A stretch of DNA of 64,000 nucleotides from Dickeya chrysanthemi NCPPB 402 (lineage in GTDB: Bacteria > Pseudomonadota > Gammaproteobacteria > Enterobacterales > Enterobacteriaceae): contig NZ_CM001974.1 of the NCBI RefSeq assembly GCF_000406105.1, positions 233,050 to 297,049 of the forward strand. Reading direction: 5' to 3'. The notes under the pieces are model-generated. The model saw only the letters and a list, made by a program, of their open reading frames with translations, made no database searches and was not told where the DNA came from. Below are positions 27,896 through 35,527 of the stretch, piece after piece (positions within the stretch are counted from its first letter, which is position 1; each line of letters opens with the position of its first letter). A program made the translations under genes and the position numbers.

Positions 27896-28756
27896 GAGAG
27901 GGGCCGACCTGACTAGCCTGAAACCGATATCTGAGGTAGGAAAATTGGGGGTATGGACATCACATTCCGACAGGTTGCTAATGCGCATCAGGTAACTGCC
28001 GCCACAGAAGTAGTGCATGTTGTTCAGGCCCGTCATATGAAAATCATCGTCGATCCACTCCCAGACATTACCGGTCATATCGTACAAGCCAAGCGCATTG
28101 GGTTGCTGGCGCGCTACGGGCTGGGTACTAAAGGTCGTACTGTTGTCCTTGGGCATATTGGCGATGTGATCCGGGTTATCGCTGCCGGAATAAATTCGGC
28201 CATATAAGCCTTGGCGCAAAGCGGCTTCGCCACCGCGTGCAGCGACTTGCCACTCATTCAACGAAGGGAGGCGGTATCCGGTTGCTGCAGGATTCCTGAC
28301 TACATTGAGAGCCTGATCTTGCGGTACTGATGTGATAGGTCGTCCATCGGCAGTCATGTAATACGGCGTTAACTGCTGTGAAGCGCTTAACGCGTTAGCG
28401 AAGACTACCGCGTCCCACCAGGAAAGGGTTGTGACGGGGTGCCTGCCATTATCCTGCTCTGCAGGCAGGCAATCATCGAAGTGACCGCCGTTACAGCCAT
28501 TTTCAAACGTGTAGCCGTGACTTTCCGCCCATTGGAGCACGTGCTGATATTGCGAATAGGTAATTTCTGTTCGCATGATATAAAAAGGTTTAAGGGTGGT
28601 ATTGGTGTGGCTGGCATAGTCCTTGTTGCCAAAAATATTACCGACATAAAATGCACCGCCTTTGATGGCGATTTCATCAGGCATCACGTTGGGTTGCACC
28701 GCATGAGCGAACTGGCTGAGTAGTAATACGGCATAAAGAACAACATTGCGTTTCAT
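27893..28756 (-). CDS. Exported SUMF1/FGE-fold protein lacking the catalytic cysteines
   Basis: A 287-residue protein with a signal peptide (cleavage near AHA|V20) and the landmarks of the SUMF1/formylglycine-generating-enzyme fold: GGAFYVGN, MRTEITYSQYQ, HPVTTLSWWDAVVFANALS, GYRLPSLNEWQVAARGG, NALGLYDMTGNVWEWIDD, CGGSYLM and GFRLV. In true FGE the motif after GGSY carries two catalytic cysteines; here that stretch reads LMRISNLSEC, so neither is in place. No sulfatase gene is near. It is therefore probably not a sulfatase activator, and may be a binding protein or another SUMF1-type activity. ATG 28756 follows the upstream stop by nine bases; TTG 28768 is an alternative. It is the last gene of a three-gene cassette. 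Confidence 0.82.
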   Translation of the reverse strand: MKRNVVLYAVLLLSQFAHAVQPNVMPDEIAIKGGAFYVGNIFGNKDYASHTNTTLKPFYIMRTEITYSQYQHVLQWAESHGYTFENGCNGGHFDDCLPAEQDNGRHPVTTLSWWDAVVFANALSASQQLTPYYMTADGRPITSVPQDQALNVVRNPAATGYRLPSLNEWQVAARGGEAALRQGLYGRIYSGSDNPDHIANMPKDNSTTFSTQPVARQQPNALGLYDMTGNVWEWIDDDFHMTGLNNMHYFCGGSYLMRISNLSECDVHTPNFPTSDIGFRLVRSAPL

Positions 28757-28764
28757 ATCGTTTG

Positions 28765-29340
28765 TCAATAATCCAGATTTAAGGGTTCGGGTGGGGACTG
28801 TATTTTAGGCGCGCTGCCAATGGCGGTGCGAATCGTGACTTGATATTGGGTGTGTTGAATACCACTTAGCCAATTATCCAGTTCGGAAAAGGCGTAGCGA
28901 ACGTCCTTATTTTTCGCCCATTCAGGTAATCCTTCGATACGGTAGGTGTAATTAATCAACACCAACTCCGGCGAAATAGACTCATAGTGTGTGATCTGAT
29001 GAAGCGCAATGCGGCCATAACAGAAATCACCATAGGGCATAAAGTTACGCTGTCCTGACTGGGTTAATGACCATATGGCCTCATTACCTTGGTCGGTTTT
29101 TTTGACTAGTCCGGCTGAGACCAACGCATTGAGCCGCCCGGATAACCATGATGCCTCGTTACGGGGCGTTTTAACCGGCCACTTCTTTTCTCCCAGACAA
29201 GGTGAATACCAACCGTCGATAAATTCCTGTATCAGGCGTGCGTGAAAACGCAGCTGATCCGGTTGTTTCGCATTGGCACCAATAGGAAACAACACGTTAA
29301 AGAACAGAGCAAAGATAGCGAATATCGTCCAGTACTTCAT
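28765..29340 (-). CDS. Exported protein with a winged-helix-like segment, unknown function
   Basis: A 191-residue protein that I cannot assign. It has a signal peptide (cleavage near ANA|K25). Residues 60-98 (NEASWLSGRLNALVSAGLVK and following IWSLTQSGQR) look like the recognition helix and wing of a winged-helix domain, which is unusual in an exported protein. There are two cysteines, 48 and 107, possibly paired. The 5' end overlaps the preceding gene by 44 bp, and its stop is nine bases before the next ATG, so all three cassette genes are co-transcribed. Confidence 0.75.
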   Translation of the reverse strand: MKYWTIFAIFALFFNVLFPIGANAKQPDQLRFHARLIQEFIDGWYSPCLGEKKWPVKTPRNEASWLSGRLNALVSAGLVKKTDQGNEAIWSLTQSGQRNFMPYGDFCYGRIALHQITHYESISPELVLINYTYRIEGLPEWAKNKDVRYAFSELDNWLSGIQHTQYQVTIRTAIGSAPKIQSPPEPLNLDY

Positions 29341-29839
29341 AAGCAGAACCGTATTTCTCTGGGGTAGTTAACGTTTTTTCGATGACCCAACTGTAAGGGG
29401 GAACGCCGGGGTCATCATGACTTTCAGCCAGTTTGTAGACCGTAATCTTGATCGGTTGCATGGCGGTCAAGTCATCTCCTCGCTTTTGTACGCTAATCAG
29501 CTTCTTTCCTTTGGGGTGATGGTAAAGCCGATAATCAAAGATATTAATGCGTGATGCCGACAAGCTATAGTCAAACCAGATGAACATATCACTATTAGGA
29601 ACAGGAATAATGCTATAGCCATTGCTGTTTTTGATATAAAAACTCATCCCTCGATTCGGATGGGAGGTATTATTATCAAAAAAAGAAAGTATGGCTAAAT
29701 CTTTCTTTTCGTGATTAATAAGCGAGAGGTAATTAACTCCCTGTTTTACTTTCTCCTCTTGCATACAGTTTGCGTAACTTTTTGTCGTAATAAGAACCGT
29801 TAAGATAATCGTGGTTACTCTAATAACATGAGAAAACAT
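29297..29839 (-). CDS. Exported protein of unknown function, first gene of cassette
   Basis: A 180-residue protein with a signal peptide (MFSHVIRVTTIILTVLITTK, cleavage near SYA|N23). The mature part is beta-rich, has two cysteines (near the N-terminus and four residues from the C-terminus), and matches no family I know. ATG 29839 is chosen because AAAGGA lies six bases upstream; the frame opens further upstream inside an ERIC element. The gene is A+T-rich compared with the flanking core genes, which suggests horizontal acquisition. It leads the operon with the two genes downstream. Confidence 0.75.
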   Translation of the reverse strand: MFSHVIRVTTIILTVLITTKSYANCMQEEKVKQGVNYLSLINHEKKDLAILSFFDNNTSHPNRGMSFYIKNSNGYSIIPVPNSDMFIWFDYSLSASRINIFDYRLYHHPKGKKLISVQKRGDDLTAMQPIKITVYKLAESHDDPGVPPYSWVIEKTLTTPEKYGSAYEVLDDIRYLCSVL

Positions 29840-29850
29840 GAGCGTCCTTT

Positions 29851-29977
29851 TATACCCGTCATACTTCAAGTTGCTGGTGCGTTGGCTTTCCTCGCTCACC
29901 CCAGTCACTTACTTGAGTAAGCTCACGGGGATTCGCTGCGTCGCCGTCTTCCTGCAAATCGAATTATTTTGGGTATA
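29851..29977 (+). repeat. ERIC element 2 (127 bp), in the leader of the exported cassette
   Basis: A full-length ERIC from TATACCCGTC to GGGTATA. Its left end lies one base from the ribosome-binding site of the 180-residue protein gene, so the cassette mRNA must start within it or run through it. Confidence 0.93.
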
Positions 29978-30079
29978 TTAATCAGCCAATAGGCTATGGT
30001 ACCCGCCATATTGCAACTATCTCGCTCATAAATGAGCCTCGTTGCGTGTTGTCTGGTAACTTGAAGTCTGACGGGTATA
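29978..30079 (-). repeat. ERIC-end-like unit in inverted orientation
   Basis: Directly after ERIC 2, this 102-bp stretch ends in ACTTGAAGTCTGACGGGTATA, the reverse complement of the ERIC left end (one or two changes). Its interior is unrelated to ERIC and contains a CTCGCTCATAAATGAGC hairpin. It looks like a decayed or related non-autonomous element. Confidence 0.55.
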
Positions 30080-30178
30080 TTTTTATTAATAATAAGCTGG
30101 CAATAAAATAAAAAATAATATAACGAATATTATATTCAATAGTGTCTGTTTTTGTAACCTGTGCTCAGGTACATATTC

Positions 30179-30207
30179 TGCTAATCATTTCTTTAGTACA
30201 ATCGGCG
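30179..30207 (+). repeat. Right copy of 29-bp direct repeat bracketing the SUMF1 cassette
   Basis: TGCTAATCATTTCTTTAG followed by TACAATCGGCG, 27 of 29 identical to 27770-27798. It ends 25 bp before the gntR start, so it may be part of the native gntR upstream region. Confidence 0.8.
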
Positions 30208-30232
30208 TTTTGAGTCATGGGGATGTCAACGG

Positions 30233-31231
30233 ATGATAAAGAAAAAAAGGCCGGGACTTCAGGATGTCGCCGACCGGGTTGGGGTGACCAAAATGACGGT
30301 CAGCCGCTATTTGCGCAACCCTGAACAGGTATCGGAAGCGTTGCGGGGTAAAATCGGCGCAGTGTTGGATGAATTGGGCTACATCCCCAACCGAACGCCG
30401 CATATTCTCGCCAATGCGACCAGCCGGGCGATCGGCGTGCTGCTGCCGTCGCTCACCAACCAGGTGTTTGCCGAGGTGCTGCGCGGCATCGAAAAAGTGG
30501 CGGAATCGCAGGGCTATCAAACCATGCTGGCGCACTACGGCTATCAGCCGGAAGTGGAAGAACGGCGTTTGATGTCGTTGCTGGCGTATAACATTGACGG
30601 CTTGATCCTCGCCGAGCGTAATCACACCGCCCGTACCCGACAGATGATCGCGGTGGCCGGGATCCCGGTGGTGGAGTTGATGGACTCGGTATCGCCCTGC
30701 CTCGATATGGCGGTGGGGTTCGATAACGTGGACGCGGCACGCCAGATGGCGCGTTACATGATTGCGCGTGGTCGCCGCCGTGTCGTCTACCTTGGCGCAC
30801 GTCAGGATGAGCGCACGCTATTAAAGCGGCAGGGCTATGAGCAGGCGATGGCGGAGGCTGGGCTTGCCAGCTACAGCGTGATGAGCGAAAGTCCGTCGTC
30901 TTATACGCTGGGCGGCGAATTGTTGCGTCAGGCACAGGCGGAATACCCGCAGGTCGACAGTCTGTTTTGTACCAATGATGACCTGGCGATTGGTGCGATG
31001 TTCGAGTGCCAGCGGCAAGGGTTACGTGTTCCCGAGCACATCGCTATCGCCGGTTTCCACGGCCATGATATCGGGCAGACTACCGTGCCGCGGCTTACCA
31101 GCGTGCTGACGCCGCGTAAGCGCATCGGCGAGATCGGTGCGGCACAGTTGCTGGCGCGTCTGCATGGCGAGTCCCTGCCGACGACCAGCGTGGACGTCGG
31201 CTTTACCTTGCAAGTGGGAGAAAGCGTCTAG
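30233..31231 (+). CDS. gntR: Gluconate operon repressor GntR
   Basis: A 332-residue LacI-family repressor that releases DNA when gluconate binds. The N-terminal helix-turn-helix and hinge are visible (LQDVADRVGVTKMTVSRYLR, then IPNRTPHILANATSRAIGVLLPS), followed by the periplasmic-binding-protein-like effector domain ending in QVGESV. The predicted targets are the palindromic operators between gntK and gntT, about 590 bp downstream. It is convergent with gntK, unlike E. coli, where gntR, gntK and gntU run in the same direction. Confidence 0.96.
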   Translation: MIKKKRPGLQDVADRVGVTKMTVSRYLRNPEQVSEALRGKIGAVLDELGYIPNRTPHILANATSRAIGVLLPSLTNQVFAEVLRGIEKVAESQGYQTMLAHYGYQPEVEERRLMSLLAYNIDGLILAERNHTARTRQMIAVAGIPVVELMDSVSPCLDMAVGFDNVDAARQMARYMIARGRRRVVYLGARQDERTLLKRQGYEQAMAEAGLASYSVMSESPSSYTLGGELLRQAQAEYPQVDSLFCTNDDLAIGAMFECQRQGLRVPEHIAIAGFHGHDIGQTTVPRLTSVLTPRKRIGEIGAAQLLARLHGESLPTTSVDVGFTLQVGESV

Positions 31232-31241
31232 AACCGTGGCG

Positions 31242-31760
31242 TCAGCGTGACAACCGCGCACGTAACGCCGCGACGCATCGCGCCACGACCTGATCCATCG
31301 GGCCGTTGATATCCACGGTGATCACATCGGTTTCCGCTTCATCCGGTTCTTCCAGCGCATCAAACTGGCTTTGCAGCAGCTCGGTCGGCATAAAATGGCC
31401 GGCTCGCGCCTGATGGCGTTGCAGAATCGTGTCAAAACTGCCTTTCAGGTAGAGGAATACCATGCCGTCGTTGCCGTCGCGCAGCCGATCACGGTAGCGC
31501 TTTTTCAGAGCCGAACAGACGATAATGCCGGCTTCGTTTTTATGATGCAGGCTGTAGGCGGCATCGTTCAGGCGCTCAAGCCAGGGGGCACGGTCATCGT
31601 CGTTAAGCGGCTGGCCGCTGGCCATTTTCTGAATATTGGCTTTGGGATGCAGATCGTCGCCATCGATAAACTTGGCGTTAATGTCCCGTGCCAGTTGGGC
31701 ACCCACGCTGGATTTTCCGCTGCCGGAAACCCCCATCAGAATAATACTTTGTCCTGACAT
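31242..31760 (-). CDS. gntK: Gluconokinase GntK
   Basis: GntK phosphorylates gluconate to 6-phosphogluconate in the cytosol. The 172-residue product has the P-loop GVSGSGKS (residues 10-17) and family motifs FIDGDDLHPKANIQKMASG, PLNDDDRAPWL, IVCSALKKRYRD and FLYLKGSFDTI. It diverges from gntT, with a shared control region containing GntR operators and a perfect CRP site. The converging 3' end is 10 bp from the gntR stop. Confidence 0.97.
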   Translation of the reverse strand: MSGQSIILMGVSGSGKSSVGAQLARDINAKFIDGDDLHPKANIQKMASGQPLNDDDRAPWLERLNDAAYSLHHKNEAGIIVCSALKKRYRDRLRDGNDGMVFLYLKGSFDTILQRHQARAGHFMPTELLQSQFDALEEPDEAETDVITVDINGPMDQVVARCVAALRARLSR

Positions 31761-31811
31761 AATTTGATCTCTATCGCAAACTGTAAATTAAATGCTTCTT
31801 ACTGGTTTCAG

Positions 31812-31840
31812 ATTTTAACATGTTACCGGTATCATGATAC
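31812..31840 (-). promoter_or_regulatory. Predicted gntK promoter
   Basis: On the minus strand a good -10, TAAAAT (31817-31812), lies 17 bp after a poor -35, GTATCA (31840-31835). The GntR palindrome covers the -35 and spacer. The CRP site is centred about 60 bp upstream of the likely start, a class I position. Confidence 0.5.
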
Positions 31841-31849
31841 CGGTAACAT
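31820..31849. promoter_or_regulatory. Double GntR operator, perfect 30-bp palindrome
   Basis: Two GntR sites, ATGTTACCGGTATCAT (31820-31835) and ATGATACCGGTAACAT (31834-31849), overlap so that the whole 30 bp equals its own reverse complement. The ACCGGT cores are 14 bp apart. The core matches known E. coli gnt operators. It lies between divergent gntK and gntT. Confidence 0.85.
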
Positions 31850-31856
31850 CGTGCAT

Positions 31857-31872
31857 TGTGATGTTTGTCACA
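31857..31872. promoter_or_regulatory. CRP site between gntK and gntT
   Basis: TGTGATGTTTGTCACA matches the CRP consensus half-sites TGTGA and TCACA at all ten positions. It lies eight bases from the GntR palindrome. Confidence 0.85.
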
Positions 31873-32007
31873 TCGGGTGATGTGTCCCCGGAGACATGCC
31901 CCTACTGTAGCGAAAGCGCCGATGAAACACCGGGAGCATTCGCAAAACATAAGAAAATCCCCCTGTTATTGCCCGATTCGCGCAGACAGGGGTTGCCGGA
32001 GATCGTT

Positions 32008-33324
32008 ATGCCACTCGTGATTGTCGCTGTGGGTGTCGCACTGCTGTTGGTGCTGATGATCCGCTTTAAACTGAACGGCTTTATTGCACTGATTCTGGTT
32101 GCCCTGGCCGTGGGTATCATGCAGGGAATGCCGGTGCAGAAGGTGATGACGTCCATCAAGAACGGGGTGGGCGGCACGCTGGGCAGCCTGGCCTTGATCA
32201 TGGGATTTGGCGCCATGCTGGGGAAATTGCTGGCGGATTGCGGCGGCGCGCAGCGGATCGCCACCACGCTGATCCATCGCTTCGGCCGTAAGCATATCCA
32301 GTGGGCGATTGTGCTGACGGGCTTTACCGTGGGGTTTGCGCTGTTCTATGAGGTCGGGTTCGTGCTGCTGTTGCCGCTGGTGTTCAGCATTGTGGCGTCG
32401 GCGCGTATTCCGCTGTTGTATGCCGGTGTGCCGATGGCGGCGGCGTTGTCCGTCACCCACGGTTTCCTGCCGCCGCATCCGGGGCCGACGGCGATTGCCT
32501 CGCTGTTCCACGCCGACATGGGCAAAACCCTGCTGTACGGTACGCTGCTGGGGATCCCGACGGTCATTCTGGCTGGCCCGGTCTATGCCCGTTTCCTGAA
32601 GAAGATCGATAAGCCGATTCCGCAAGGGCTGTATAACCCGAAGCAGTTCACCGAGCAGGAAATGCCGAGCTTTTTGGTCAGCGTGATGACCGCGCTGGTG
32701 CCGGTTATCCTGATGGCGCTGCGCGCCGTGGCGGAAATGGTGCTGCCGAAGGAACACCCGCTGTTGCCGTACGCCGAGTTCTTCGGCGACCCGGTAATGG
32801 CGACGCTGATTGCGGTGTTGATCGCCATCTTCACCTTCGGTTTGAACCGTGGGCGCAGCATGGACGAGGTGATGGGGACTATCACCGACTCGATTAAAAT
32901 CATCGCCATGATGTTGTTGATCCTCGGCGGCGGCGGCGCTTTCAAGCAAGTGCTGGTGGACAGCGGCGTGGACAAGTATATCGCCGGCATGATGCACGGC
33001 AGCGGTTTCTCGCCGCTCCTGCTGGCCTGGCTGATTGCCGCCACGCTGCGTATCGCGCTGGGGTCCGCCACCGTGGCGGCGATTACCGCCGGCGGGATTG
33101 TCGCACCACTGATCGCCACCACCGGCGTCAGCCCGGAATTGATGGTGATTGCGGTCGGCTCCGGCAGCGTGATTTTCTCCCACGTCAACGACCCCGGTTT
33201 CTGGCTGTTCAAGGAGTATTTCAATCTGAGCATTCCGGAAACGTTGAAGTCGTGGTCGGCGCTGGAAACCATCATCGCGGTATGCGGTTTGGTCGGCACC
33301 CTGCTGCTGAGCCACGTAGTGTGA
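32008..33324 (+). CDS. gntT: High-affinity gluconate permease GntT
   Basis: A 438-residue gluconate:H+ symporter of the GntP family with 12-14 transmembrane segments. The sequence is collinear with E. coli GntT, with FALFYEVGFVLLLPLVF, THGFLPPHPGPTAIA, LGSATVAAITAGGI and SHVNDPGFWLFKEYF. It is closer to GntT than to the low-affinity GntU that occupies this locus in E. coli. ATG 32008 follows GGAG at six bases; the frame is open 58 codons upstream. It diverges from gntK. Confidence 0.95.
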   Translation: MPLVIVAVGVALLLVLMIRFKLNGFIALILVALAVGIMQGMPVQKVMTSIKNGVGGTLGSLALIMGFGAMLGKLLADCGGAQRIATTLIHRFGRKHIQWAIVLTGFTVGFALFYEVGFVLLLPLVFSIVASARIPLLYAGVPMAAALSVTHGFLPPHPGPTAIASLFHADMGKTLLYGTLLGIPTVILAGPVYARFLKKIDKPIPQGLYNPKQFTEQEMPSFLVSVMTALVPVILMALRAVAEMVLPKEHPLLPYAEFFGDPVMATLIAVLIAIFTFGLNRGRSMDEVMGTITDSIKIIAMMLLILGGGGAFKQVLVDSGVDKYIAGMMHGSGFSPLLLAWLIAATLRIALGSATVAAITAGGIVAPLIATTGVSPELMVIAVGSGSVIFSHVNDPGFWLFKEYFNLSIPETLKSWSALETIIAVCGLVGTLLLSHVV

Positions 33325-33383
33325 CGGCCGTGGCGTAATAGACGAGATATCATCGATCGCGGCGGGCTGGATGTGACCGTCCT

Positions 33384-33411
33384 CTCTCAGTCTCCGGGCG
33401 GAGGCTGAGAG
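33384..33411. terminator. Hairpin between convergent gntT and yhgN
   Basis: CTCTCAGTCTCC pairs with GGAGGCTGAGAG with one G-T wobble around a short loop. No strong T-tract follows, so termination is uncertain. Confidence 0.5.
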
Positions 33412-33424
33412 AACGGCCCGCGGT

Positions 33425-34018
33425 TTACAGTTTCAGGTAGGCGCGAATGCCATCCAGGAACATCTGGGTAGAGAGCATGACCAGTACCAACCCCATCAGC
33501 CGTTCCAGCGCATTCACGCCTTTATCGCCGAGCAGGCGTAAGAACAGGTTCGACAACAGCAGCACGACCACCGTAATGCCCCAGGCAATGAACAGCGCCA
33601 GCGTCAGATGCGATAACTGGTTGGGATACTGGTGTGACAACAGCATCAGCGCCGCCAGAATCGACGGCCCGGCCACCATCGGGATAGCCAACGGCACCAG
33701 AAATGGTTCGTCGCCGGCCGGCAGGCCGCTGGTAAAGCCTTCCTGCGTTGGGAAAATCATGCGGATGGCGATCAAAAACAGCACGATACCGCCGGAGATA
33801 GACACGGTTTCCGTGCGTAGATTCAGTATCGCCAGAATCTTTTCGCCGGCGAACAGGAATACCAGCATGACTCCCAGTGCGATGATCATTTCCCGAATCA
33901 GCACCACGCGTCGCCGTTTGGGATCCAGATGTTTCAGTACGGACATAAACACCGGCAGATTGCCGAGCGGATCCATAATTAACAGCAACAGGACGGTTGC
34001 CGAGATCATTTCAGTCAT
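33425..34018 (-). CDS. yhgN: MarC-family inner-membrane protein YhgN
   Basis: A 197-residue polytopic membrane protein with six predicted transmembrane segments, matching E. coli YhgN (UPF0056/MarC family). Conserved stretches are LLLLIMDPLGNLPVF at the N-terminus and DEPFLVPLAIPMVAGPSIL centrally. The function is unknown; MarC proteins were once linked to multiple antibiotic resistance, which was not upheld. It diverges from asd, as in E. coli. Confidence 0.94.
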   Translation of the reverse strand: MTEMISATVLLLLIMDPLGNLPVFMSVLKHLDPKRRRVVLIREMIIALGVMLVFLFAGEKILAILNLRTETVSISGGIVLFLIAIRMIFPTQEGFTSGLPAGDEPFLVPLAIPMVAGPSILAALMLLSHQYPNQLSHLTLALFIAWGITVVVLLLSNLFLRLLGDKGVNALERLMGLVLVMLSTQMFLDGIRAYLKL

Positions 34019-34217
34019 GGTGGCGGTTAGCTCCTCTCATCCCTTGTCTTCTGTCGGACACATTAGGTGTGTTGCTGAAAACGTCCGGGTCATCGAATAA
34101 ATTCACTTGCGACTTCTGATACATTTTGTAAGGTTGACGGACATCACTTAAAACTATGCTCCCTGCCTGAAACGGCAGTCGGATTGCTTTTTGTCACCCC
34201 CAGGCAGGACGGTTACC

Positions 34218-35318
34218 ATGAAAAATGTTGGTTTTATTGGCTGGCGCGGAATGGTCGGTTCGGTACTCATGCAGCGCATGGTGGAAGAACGCGATTTTGA
34301 TTTAATCCGCCCGGTATTCTTTTCTACGTCGCAACACGGCCAACCGGCGCCGGCGTTGGGCGGCCAGCAGGGCACCCTGCAGGATGCCTACAATCTGGAC
34401 GCGCTGCGCGCGCTGGATATCATCATCACCTGTCAGGGCGGCGATTATACCAATGAAATTTACCCAAAGCTGCGTGAAAGTGGCTGGCAAGGGTACTGGA
34501 TCGACGCAGCATCCTCTCTGCGTATGAAAGATGACGCGATTATTATTCTGGACCCGGTCAACCACGGCGTGATCCAATCCGGCCTGGACAACGGCATCAA
34601 AACCTTTGTGGGCGGCAACTGCACCGTCAGCCTGATGTTGATGTCGCTGGGCGGCCTGTTCGCCAATGATCTGGTGGAGTGGGCGTCCGTTGCAACGTAT
34701 CAGGCGGCATCCGGCGCGGGTGCGCGTAATATGCGCGAGTTGCTGATCCAGATGGGCCAACTGAACGCTGAAGTCGCCAGCGAATTGAGCGACCCGGCTT
34801 CCGCTATTCTGGATATCGAACGCAAAGTGACGGCATTGTCGCGTGGCGGTCTGGACGTGGAAAACTTCGGCGTACCGCTGGCGGGCAGCCTGATTCCGTG
34901 GATCGATAAACAACTGGAAAATGGCCAGAGCCGCGAAGAATGGAAAGGCCAGGCGGAAACCAACAAGATTCTCAACACCGCCAGCACCATTCCGGTAGAC
35001 GGTCTGTGCGTACGCATCGGTGCGCTGCGCTGCCACAGCCAGGCGTTCACCCTCAAGCTGAAAAAAGACGTATCGATTCCAGAAATCGAGCAGATGCTGG
35101 CGACCCACAATGACTGGGTGAAAGTGGTGCCGAACGACCGCGAAATCACCATGCGTGAACTGACCCCGGCGGCAGTCACCGGTACGTTGTCCACGCCGGT
35201 GGGGCGTCTGCGTAAACTGAACATGGGGCCGCAGTACCTGTCTGCCTTTACCGTCGGCGACCAGCTGTTGTGGGGCGCCGCCGAGCCGCTGCGTCGCATG
35301 TTGCGCATCCTGCTGTAA
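34218..35318 (+). CDS. asd: Aspartate-semialdehyde dehydrogenase
   Basis: Asd reduces aspartyl phosphate to aspartate semialdehyde, the branch point to lysine/diaminopimelate, threonine and methionine. The 366-residue product has the NADP-binding [13 protein letters not shown], the active-site cysteine C135 in GGNCTVSL, and the later histidine in ALRCHSQAF. The ATG at 34218 aligns with the family N-terminus; the nine upstream codons in frame do not. It is followed by a strong terminator and is monocistronic. Confidence 0.98.
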   Translation: MKNVGFIGWRGMVGSVLMQRMVEERDFDLIRPVFFSTSQHGQPAPALGGQQGTLQDAYNLDALRALDIIITCQGGDYTNEIYPKLRESGWQGYWIDAASSLRMKDDAIIILDPVNHGVIQSGLDNGIKTFVGGNCTVSLMLMSLGGLFANDLVEWASVATYQAASGAGARNMRELLIQMGQLNAEVASELSDPASAILDIERKVTALSRGGLDVENFGVPLAGSLIPWIDKQLENGQSREEWKGQAETNKILNTASTIPVDGLCVRIGALRCHSQAFTLKLKKDVSIPEIEQMLATHNDWVKVVPNDREITMRELTPAAVTGTLSTPVGRLRKLNMGPQYLSAFTVGDQLLWGAAEPLRRMLRILL

Positions 35319-35328
35319 TCTCGTTGCC

Positions 35329-35362
35329 TAAAACGCGCTCTGCCGAGCGCGTTTTACTTTTT
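35329..35362 (+). terminator. asd terminator
   Basis: TAAAACGCGCTC pairs with GAGCGCGTTTTA around TGCC, with a following T-rich run (CTTTTTCC). Confidence 0.9.
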
Positions 35363-35438
35363 CCGGACATCCCCCCGTTACGCCGCACGTTCCTGTTTAT
35401 CCTCAGGGATTTGTACGCCGCTTTGCGTTGCATCACGA

Positions 35439-35450
35439 TCATCATGATGA
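35439..35450. promoter_or_regulatory. 12-bp palindrome upstream of nikR
   Basis: TCATCATGATGA lies 78 bp before the nikR start. It does not match the classical NikR operator (GTATGA-N16-TCATAC), so its role is unclear; autoregulation is one possibility. Confidence 0.35.
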
Positions 35451-35527
35451 ACCCCGGCATAATGGGGCGACCTGCGCGGCACCGCGCCGGAAGACCTTTT
35501 TCGCTTTTTTGTGAGGCTGACACTGAC

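Noticed and set aside
27893..28756. A sulfatase-maturing formylglycine-generating enzyme
   Set aside because: The catalytic cysteine pair is missing and no sulfatase is nearby.
27770..30207. An integrative element with att sites
   Set aside because: The flanking repeat is real, but no integrase, excisionase or transfer gene is present, so I report only a repeat-bracketed cassette.
31966..33315. Long antisense reading frame opposite gntT
   Set aside because: Its His/Gln/Arg-rich product is typical of the opposite strand of a G+C-rich gene; gntT is a full match to its family.
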